DNA of 20,452 nucleotides from Alphaproteobacteria bacterium (GTDB taxonomy: Bacteria > Pseudomonadota > Alphaproteobacteria > UBA6184), in NCBI GenBank assembly GCA_030433125.1, contig JAUIKZ010000014.1, forward strand, positions 1 through 20,452, given 5' to 3'. Of the stretch, positions 14,998 through 20,452 are shown in pieces. Below the pieces are notes generated by a model. That model was given only the letters and a program-made list of their open reading frames with translations. It had not been told where the DNA came from and did not search any database. The stretch's first letter is position 1. The number at the start of each line of letters is the position of its first letter. The translations under genes were made by a program, and so were the position numbers.

Positions 14998-15862
14998 GTC
15001 TTTTATTGAGCACTTAATTGCGTTTAAGGGGGGGAGCCTTAACACGGCTAAGTCATATAAATATGACTTATGCCACTATGAGCGCTTTTGCGACTCCCAA
15101 AAATTGAACCCCTTCAGCAAGAAAGGGGTTTTTACATATCTAACCCACCTCAACAAAACGGGGACATCCACCGCCACAGAGCGACGACGCTACGCCTCGC
15201 TCAACCATTATTTCACCTTTTTGAAACGCGAAAACGAGATTGAAGAGAACTTCCTAGATAACACCTCGCCCCCACGCCGCCAAAAGACGCTACCTAGTGT
15301 GCTGAGTGAAGCGGAAGTGGACAGTTTATTTGCGGCCTTGGAGCAGGATTACACCAAAAAAGATAAACCACGCTTAGCCTTGTTGCTAGAACTTTTTTAC
15401 GCCACAGGCGCCCGGGTGAGCGAAATTTTGGCCTTACGGTGGCGCGACGTGTTGTGGGAGGAAAGATGCCTGCGGATTTACGGTAAGGGTGATAAGGAGC
15501 GGCTTGTGGTGTTAACAGAAACGGCGTATACAAAACTAAAAGAATATGCAGGGGGTCACACACCGCCACAAAATGCTTATCTTTTCACCTCTGCTCGCAC
15601 AGGCAAACCTCTTACACGGCAGCGCTTTTTTCAGCAACTAAAAGAGCTAGCACGCCTCGCAAACTTGCCGCCAGAGACAGTGCACCCGCACGCACTGCGC
15701 CACGCTTTTGCGACGCACCTTTTAAAGCGGGGCGCTAACCTTATGACCCTCAAAAACCTTCTCGGTCATACTGATATTTCTACCACCGAAATATATACCC
15801 ACCTGACGCAAGAAGACCTAGCCGCCACCCTCAAACAACATCACCCCCTGTCAAAGTTATAA
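14981..15862 (+). CDS. xerD: Site-specific tyrosine recombinase XerD
   Basis: XerC and XerD resolve chromosome dimers at dif. The 293-aa protein has the SAM-like N-terminal domain (NTAKSYKYDLCHYERFC) and the catalytic domain with all expected residues: Arg145 in TGARVSE, Lys169 in GKGDKER, His237 and Arg240 in HPHALRH, His263 in LGHTDIST, and Tyr272 as nucleophile (TTEIYTH). The ending ...LKQHHPLSKL and the length fit Xer rather than phage integrases. XerD is preferred over XerC from the HPHALRHAFATHLL and ISTTEIYTH wording, but the two are close. No integrated element, dif-like site or phage gene is adjacent. Its start overlaps the small ORF before it. Confidence 0.87.
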   Translation: MLSKIESFIEHLIAFKGGSLNTAKSYKYDLCHYERFCDSQKLNPFSKKGVFTYLTHLNKTGTSTATERRRYASLNHYFTFLKRENEIEENFLDNTSPPRRQKTLPSVLSEAEVDSLFAALEQDYTKKDKPRLALLLELFYATGARVSEILALRWRDVLWEERCLRIYGKGDKERLVVLTETAYTKLKEYAGGHTPPQNAYLFTSARTGKPLTRQRFFQQLKELARLANLPPETVHPHALRHAFATHLLKRGANLMTLKNLLGHTDISTTEIYTHLTQEDLAATLKQHHPLSKL

Positions 15863-15877
15863 AAAAATTAGTCAATT

Positions 15878-15907
15878 AAGACAAATTTAAAACTCATTCT
15901 CTATGAT
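15878..15907 (+). promoter_or_regulatory. Candidate clpS-clpA promoter
   Basis: AAGACA (15878-15883), 18-bp spacer and TATGAT (15902-15907) lie 26 bp before the clpS ATG. The A/T-rich leader contains an imperfect inverted repeat (AAAACTCAT to ATAAGTTTT) that ends at the start codon. Confidence 0.4.
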
Positions 15908-15933
15908 TGAAACAAGAGAAGAGATAAGTTTTA

Positions 15934-16227
15934 ATGGCAACGCCTTCAAAAAACCAACAGTTAAAGCCGCCAAAGCTTTTCCAATTATTGATGGAAAAAC
16001 AAGAAAGTGTGCCCGATGCGTTTTACGAATTTGTTTGGCAACATGTTTTTCATAAGGAACCTGTTGAAACAGAATCGCTTGCCAAAAAACTAAAAACAGA
16101 TCGGAACATCTGTATTGGCAAGTACACTTACGAAGTAGCCGAAACAAAACTAAAACGTATTAATTATATGTCGAACAAGCACAAGCATGATTTTAAATGC
16201 CGCCTAGAGGAAGTGGGGACAAAATGA
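15934..16227 (+). CDS. clpS: ClpS-like adaptor with altered N-degron pocket
   Basis: ClpS delivers proteins with N-terminal Phe, Leu, Trp or Tyr to the ClpAP protease. This 97-aa product aligns with E. coli ClpS without gaps from KPP to the end, and keeps YEVAETK (66-72), which holds the ClpA-docking residues (E. coli Glu79 and Lys84). The substrate pocket is not kept: E. coli Asn34, Asp35, Asp36, Met40, Val65 and His66 are replaced by Lys22, Gln23, Glu24, Asp28, Leu53 and Lys54. It should still dock on ClpA but is unlikely to bind normal N-degrons. The stop overlaps the clpA start as ATGA, so the pair is coupled. Family membership is fairly sure from alignment and context. A new specificity, or an inhibitor role, is inference. 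Confidence 0.82.
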   Translation: MATPSKNQQLKPPKLFQLLMEKQESVPDAFYEFVWQHVFHKEPVETESLAKKLKTDRNICIGKYTYEVAETKLKRINYMSNKHKHDFKCRLEEVGTK

Positions 16228-18575
16228 TTCCAAGGGAGCTAGAAGAATATTTAAGAAAAGCGGTTGATTGTGCCGCCAACTTAAAACATGAATACACCAC
16301 ACTGGAGCATCTTGTGTACGTGGCTTTGGAAGCCCCCTCTTTACAAGAAAAACTTCAAAAGCGCGATGTAAATGTGGCAGCCTTACGGCAATCCATTTGG
16401 TACTTCTTAACTAATGAGCTGAATTACCTTAAAAAAGAGTTCGTCTCCGACTCCCTGCCAACCGTTGCCTTTCAACGGGTGTTGCACCGGGCCGTGCTAA
16501 GCGCACAACGCCACCAGCGCAACCTGCGTATCCTTGATTTTTTTAAAGCGATGGAAGAAGAAAAAAACTCCTACGCTCTATACTTTTTGTACACGTTTAA
16601 CATCGTGCCATCACAACTTGAAGACAAAAAAGTTAAAACGTGGACACGCATTTCGGAAGACACCCCCAACGAAGGGCAGAACAAAACACCTAGCAACGCC
16701 CTCACGAAGCCCGAGCGCGAAAAAGCCAAAGCCGATAAAAGCGCTGAGGCTAAAACCAAAACGCAGGCCGTGACCTACCCCGCACTCACCACATATTGCG
16801 TTGATTATAATGACAAAGCCCGCAAAGGCCAAATTGACCCTCTCATCGGCCGCGAAGAAGAAATTGAACGCATGTGCCACATTTTAAGCCGACGCAAAAA
16901 GAACAACCCTCTTATTATTGGTGAGGCCGGTGTGGGTAAAACAGCGCTTGTTGAGGGCCTTGCCTATAAGATTACGGCTTATGATGTGCCCCCTAACCTC
17001 ATGAAGGCGCGCATATTTGGCCTTGATATGGGCGCCCTTTTAGCCGGCACCCGCTACCGGGGTGACTTTGAAGAACGCCTGAAGAATATTTTAAGTGAAA
17101 TTGAACGCGTGCCTTTTGGTATTTTATTTATTGATGAAATCCACACCATTGTGGGCGCGGGCTCTACACACGGCGGAGGGCTCGATGCCTCTAACTTACT
17201 CAAGCCAGTGTTAACCCAAAACCGCATTCACTGCATTGGGGCAACGACTCACAAAGAATACCGCAACACCTTTGAAAAAGACTCGGGCCTCATGCGCCGG
17301 TTCCAGCGGGTAGAAGTGCTCGAACCCAACATCAATGACGCCGTGGAGATGATCAATAAAATCAAATGCGCCTACGAGAAACACCACCATGTAACCTATA
17401 GTAACGAAACAGTGCAGCACGCGGTAGAGCTTTCAGTGCGCTTTATCAACCACCGCGCCTTGCCAGATAAGGCCATTGATATTTTAGACGAAGCCGGGGC
17501 CCGCTTTAAAAACTTTACGGCTAACAACCCCGTGGCCATCACACCCACGCATATTGAACAGGTGGTCGCCCTTATGGCCCGCGTGCCTACCGCAAAAGTA
17601 GCCACCGATGGCCGGGAAAAAGTACGAGACCTTCAAAAGCATTTACATACCAACATATTTGGGCAAGACCAGGCCGTAGATAAAATTGTAGCCACCTTAA
17701 AGCTTTCTTACGCAGGCTTGCGTGAAGCTAACAAACCCATAGGGTCCTTCTTACTTGCAGGCCCCACCGGCGTGGGTAAAACAGAGCTTGTGCGTCAAAC
17801 AGCGGATGCCCTCAGCCTTAAATTGTTGCGCTTTGATATGTCAGAGTATAGCGAAAAACACAGCGTCGCCAAACTGATCGGCAGCCCCCCGGGCTATGTA
17901 GGCTATGACCAAGGCGGCCTATTAACGGAAGAACTCAGCAAACACCCCTACAGTGTGGTGCTGCTCGATGAGATCGAAAAGGCGCACCCCGACATTTTTA
18001 ACCTTTTGTTACAAGTTATGGATTACGGCTTCTTGTCTGATTCCACCGGGAAGAAGATAGACTGCCGCCACGTCTTGTTATGCCTTACCTCTAATGCTGG
18101 CGCCATGGAGATGATAAAGCCTACGATTGGTTTCCACCAGGGCGACGTTATGACAGAAGCCGGTGAAACACAAAACCTGCAAAGTCATTTTTCGCCGGAG
18201 TTTCGGAATAGGCTTGACGGTATTTTAACCTTTAATGCCATCTCCCCCGAAATGGCTCGCCAGATCACTAAAAAATTCATGGGGTCCCTTCAACGCAAGC
18301 TAGCCGAACAAAACATAAAACTGTCCGTTACCCCACAGGCTATCAAGTTTTTAACCTCCCATGGTTTTGATGCGCTGATGGGGGCGCGCCCCTTAACGCG
18401 GTTCATCCAAGAAAAAATTAAAGAACCTATCGCGGAAGAGATTGTAAACGGCAACCTTCAAGAAGGCGCCACTGTTAAAGTGAGTGTGTGTAAAAACCAT
18501 CTCGAGCTGCATTTTATACCCGCCGCTAAAGAAAAGCTCAACGAATCAGCCCTGTTTGAGGAGGAGGCCTCATAA
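16224..18575 (+). CDS. clpA: ATP-dependent Clp protease ATPase subunit ClpA
   Basis: ClpA unfolds substrates and feeds them to the ClpP peptidase. The 783-aa protein has the Clp N-domain (about 1-140), a charged Lys/Ala-rich linker (about 150-190, longer than in E. coli ClpA of 758 aa), and two AAA+ modules. The first has GEAGVGKTA (233-241) and LFIDEIHTIVGAG. The second has GPTGVGKTE (513-521) and LLDEIEKAHPD. An Ile-Gly-Phe loop (635-637) matches the ClpP-binding motif. There is no ClpB middle domain. I chose ATG 16224, which overlaps the clpS stop by four bases; an upstream start at 16197 would lie inside clpS. It converges on umuC with a 6-bp gap. No clpP is in the window. Confidence 0.95.
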   Translation: MIPRELEEYLRKAVDCAANLKHEYTTLEHLVYVALEAPSLQEKLQKRDVNVAALRQSIWYFLTNELNYLKKEFVSDSLPTVAFQRVLHRAVLSAQRHQRNLRILDFFKAMEEEKNSYALYFLYTFNIVPSQLEDKKVKTWTRISEDTPNEGQNKTPSNALTKPEREKAKADKSAEAKTKTQAVTYPALTTYCVDYNDKARKGQIDPLIGREEEIERMCHILSRRKKNNPLIIGEAGVGKTALVEGLAYKITAYDVPPNLMKARIFGLDMGALLAGTRYRGDFEERLKNILSEIERVPFGILFIDEIHTIVGAGSTHGGGLDASNLLKPVLTQNRIHCIGATTHKEYRNTFEKDSGLMRRFQRVEVLEPNINDAVEMINKIKCAYEKHHHVTYSNETVQHAVELSVRFINHRALPDKAIDILDEAGARFKNFTANNPVAITPTHIEQVVALMARVPTAKVATDGREKVRDLQKHLHTNIFGQDQAVDKIVATLKLSYAGLREANKPIGSFLLAGPTGVGKTELVRQTADALSLKLLRFDMSEYSEKHSVAKLIGSPPGYVGYDQGGLLTEELSKHPYSVVLLDEIEKAHPDIFNLLLQVMDYGFLSDSTGKKIDCRHVLLCLTSNAGAMEMIKPTIGFHQGDVMTEAGETQNLQSHFSPEFRNRLDGILTFNAISPEMARQITKKFMGSLQRKLAEQNIKLSVTPQAIKFLTSHGFDALMGARPLTRFIQEKIKEPIAEEIVNGNLQEGATVKVSVCKNHLELHFIPAAKEKLNESALFEEEAS

Positions 18576-18581
18576 CCTTGT

Positions 18582-19862
18582 TTACTTAACGTCAGGCAGC
18601 TGCTCCCAGCTGGTGGTGTAAAGAGGCGAGGTCTTTTCTCGCCTTCCCTGCCATTTACTCTGCGACGGCCGCGCTTTCAGCCCATAGCGGCCAAAGCCAA
18701 TAGAAAAACGACCACACTTTTTCTGAATTGCATCTAACGCCTCCATCAACGCGGGCGCCTCCCCGATATGGTCATACCCCCCTTCTTCTGGCACCATGCT
18801 CTGCTGCCGCGGCGTGTGGGCTTGCACCAGCTCAAACAACATAATCCCCGCTTTTTTATAGGCGTGACCCGGAACATATACTTTTTTAACTAACGCCTCC
18901 ACCCCTTTTATAAGCTGCAGGGTGTTATTAGTGGGCGCCTCAAAATTTAACACCGCGCTGCCAGAGGTGACGTTTTTGCGGTTTTTATGGGGGTTAGTCC
19001 GCACAAACACCCCAAGCGCACTTGCAAACTGCCCCGCCTTACGCAGCTTGCGCCCCCCAGCATGACAAAACTGCACCAGCGCCTCTTTCAAGTCTGCCAG
19101 CTGTGTCACCTCCTCACCAAAGGACCGTGAGATCAACCGATTCTTACGTGGCTCCGGCGCATCTTCAAGGGTAAAACAAGGCACGCCCCGCAACTCAAAG
19201 GCTGTCTTCAACCCCACCACCGTAAAGTTTTTCCGAATAAAAGCATTTGTCTTGGATGTAAAATCATACACCGTATACACCCCCAAGCTATAAAGCTTCT
19301 TCGTGTTATTGCGCCCAATGCCCCACACGTTTTCGATCGGCGTTTTCTTAAACAAATCTGTGTAATCGGCGCCTACATAGCACACACCATCGCTGCGCTC
19401 CTTCGCCATATTGTTCGCTAACTTAGCCAGTGTTTTGGTGGGGCCAAACCCCACCCGCGTGGGCACCCCCACCCATCGCCAAATAACATCTCTAATTTTC
19501 CGCCCCCATTCCAAGGCGTCTGTGGGCGTTATATCGAAAGGGAAATAAACAAAGGACTCATCCACCGAATATACTTCTACCTCAGGGGCAAAGCGGTGCA
19601 GCACATCCACCACCCGCCGTGAGATATCCCCATACAAACTAAAGTTACTAGAAAACACCTTTACATCATGAGCCTCAACAATATCCCGAAACTTAAATAG
19701 TGGCGCCCCCATGGGAATTCCCAAAGCTTTCGCCTCTTCCGAACGGGCAATCGCACACCCATCATTATTGCTTAGCACAATGGTGGGTTTACCATTTAAG
19801 TAGGGCGCAAAGACACGCTCGCACGACACAAAGAAGTTATTACAGTCCACCAATGCATACAT
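18582..19862 (-). CDS. umuC: DNA polymerase V catalytic subunit UmuC
   Basis: UmuC is a Y-family polymerase that copies damaged DNA with UmuD'. From ATG 19862 the product is 426 aa. Catalytic residues are present in YALVDCNNFFVSCERVF and VYSVDESFVYF. The helix-hairpin-helix reads NVWGIGRNN, and the UmuC C-terminal domain is seen in PGHAYKKAGIML. The region after this, where E. coli carries the clamp-binding QLNLF, reads RQQSMVP here, so a standard beta-clamp motif is not obvious. The ATG shares one base with the umuD stop (TGATG), so the two are coupled. A longer frame to 19898 lies within umuD and is not needed. Confidence 0.93.
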   Translation of the reverse strand: MYALVDCNNFFVSCERVFAPYLNGKPTIVLSNNDGCAIARSEEAKALGIPMGAPLFKFRDIVEAHDVKVFSSNFSLYGDISRRVVDVLHRFAPEVEVYSVDESFVYFPFDITPTDALEWGRKIRDVIWRWVGVPTRVGFGPTKTLAKLANNMAKERSDGVCYVGADYTDLFKKTPIENVWGIGRNNTKKLYSLGVYTVYDFTSKTNAFIRKNFTVVGLKTAFELRGVPCFTLEDAPEPRKNRLISRSFGEEVTQLADLKEALVQFCHAGGRKLRKAGQFASALGVFVRTNPHKNRKNVTSGSAVLNFEAPTNNTLQLIKGVEALVKKVYVPGHAYKKAGIMLFELVQAHTPRQQSMVPEEGGYDHIGEAPALMEALDAIQKKCGRFSIGFGRYGLKARPSQSKWQGRREKTSPLYTTSWEQLPDVK

Positions 19863-20287
19863 CACAGTTTGTGCACCACGCTTGTAACCACACCCCAAAT
19901 GTGAAAATCCGCCTCCTCAAACACATCGATGGGGGCATACTTATAATTTTCCGATAACAATTGCACAGGCGGCGTACGTTCCGGATTAATACTAAGCCGC
20001 TTCACGGTGAGTTCACCATTTAATACGGCGATCACCACCTTCCCCGACTTTGGCTCCAGCGAGCGATCCACAATTAAAATATCCCCCGCATGGATGCCGG
20101 CATTAATCATGGAATCACCCGTGACCCGCACAAAAAAGGTAGCGGGCGGGTTTTTAATCAGGTAGTCATTCAGGTCGAGCTTGCCCTCTAAAAAGTCTTC
20201 TGCGGGAGAGGGAAACCCTGCCTGCACCGCATTAGAAAACAAAGGCAAGGCAGCTTTTTTATTATACTGAGGCTTTAGAACTTTCAT
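19862..20287 (-). CDS. umuD: UmuD, self-cleaving subunit of DNA polymerase V
   Basis: UmuD is cleaved with RecA help to UmuD', which activates UmuC for mutagenic bypass. The 141-aa product from ATG 20287 has cleavage site Ala23-Gly24 (QAGFPSPAEDF), catalytic Ser59 in VTGDSM and Lys96 in LTVKRL. Each is one position from E. coli (Cys24-Gly25, Ser60, Lys97), which supports this start. A GTG at 20308 would add MKQSSRD. The site is Ala-Gly rather than Cys-Gly, as in LexA. It is first in the umuDC operon. A GAATG-N7-CATTC dyad lies 41 bp upstream; the classical alphaproteobacterial SOS box was not found. Confidence 0.93.
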   Translation of the reverse strand: MKVLKPQYNKKAALPLFSNAVQAGFPSPAEDFLEGKLDLNDYLIKNPPATFFVRVTGDSMINAGIHAGDILIVDRSLEPKSGKVVIAVLNGELTVKRLSINPERTPPVQLLSENYKYAPIDVFEEADFHIWGVVTSVVHKL

Positions 20288-20327
20288 ATCTCTACTGCTT
20301 TGTTTCACTGTAGCATGATGCGCGCAA

Positions 20328-20344
20328 GAATGGAATTCTCATTC
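20328..20344. promoter_or_regulatory. Dyad GAATG-N7-CATTC upstream of umuDC
   Basis: A 17-bp dyad with an EcoRI-like GAATTC in the spacer lies 41-57 bp before the umuD ATG. Its place suits an operator, possibly for a LexA-type repressor, but it is not the GTTC-N7-GTTC box described for alphaproteobacteria. Confidence 0.4.
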
Positions 20345-20397
20345 CACAAGCCCCCAGGGCTGACGCATCTAAAATAGATTGACAAGAGGGGAGATGC

Positions 20398-20452
20398 ATG
20401 GGTGAATGCGTGGAAAGCAAGGACGCAACATGGACGAGGGCATCAAGAATCT
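20398..20452 (+). CDS. Possible start of a plus-strand gene, cut by the window edge
   Basis: An ATG preceded by AGGGGAG opens a frame (MGECVESKDATW...) to the window end, 18 codons. Two other frames also have ATGs with purine-rich upstream sequence (20405 and 20429), so the true start is unsure. It is too short to identify. Confidence 0.25.
   Translation, partial: MGECVESKDATWTRASRI

Noticed and set aside
14981..15862. Phage or integron integrase marking a mobile element
   Set aside because: Length, both domains and the catalytic wording fit a housekeeping Xer recombinase, and no attachment site, tRNA or phage gene is adjacent.
18625..18643. Hairpin GGCGAG/CTCGCC as a clpA terminator
   Set aside because: It lies inside umuC coding sequence and no T-run follows on the plus strand.
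20379..20384. TTGACA as a -35 box for the partial gene at the right edge
   Set aside because: No -10 element is found at 16-18 bp; the ATG lies only 13 bp downstream.

Overview
The window is a piece of an alphaproteobacterial chromosome of moderate GC content. The clearest taxonomic marks are a DksA of the alphaproteobacterial type (one zinc-finger cysteine left, with the CEDTGEP and RPVATLS motifs) and rpsT directly upstream of dnaA. The compact, overlapping gene style and the secreted low-complexity protein would fit a Rickettsiales/Holosporales-like or host-associated lineage, but that is inference only.

Layout, left to right. (1) 1-1337, minus: a hipB-hipA toxin-antitoxin pair, with hipA running off the left edge. 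It is preceded at 1342-1586 by a 49-bp-periodic tandem array with CCCGAACGGG cores. (2) 1653-4108, minus: an exported Q/P-rich and acidic protein of unknown function, dksA, and a TraT-like lipoprotein. (3) 4261-8150, plus: a tight rpsT-dnaA-dnaN-recF operon for replication and recombination. (4) 8215-12893, minus: an overlapping yfgM-bamB-der-rluD operon for envelope biogenesis and ribosome maturation, followed by a 72-aa orphan ORF. (5) 12937-13389, plus: tadA, divergent from yfgM with overlapping -10 elements. (6) 13460-14782, minus: tolB. (7) 14851-15862, plus: a 48-aa membrane or secreted protein overlapping xerD. (8) 15934-18575, plus: a ClpS-like adaptor overlapping clpA. (9) 18582-20287, minus: umuD-umuC. 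(10) 20398 to the end: the possible start of another plus-strand gene.

Most of the window is conserved housekeeping. The points most worth a second look are four. The ClpS homologue aligns without gaps to E. coli ClpS, yet every polar contact to the N-degron has been replaced while the ClpA-docking stretch is kept. Five units at exact 49-bp spacing lie upstream of hipBA. The 72-aa orphan gene resembles dksA in its promoter, leader and first codons. The exported protein has a predicted mature N-terminus like a membrane-active amphipathic peptide, followed by repeated acidic DDFDxFG motifs. No RNA genes, insertion sequences, CRISPR arrays or recognisable oriC were seen.
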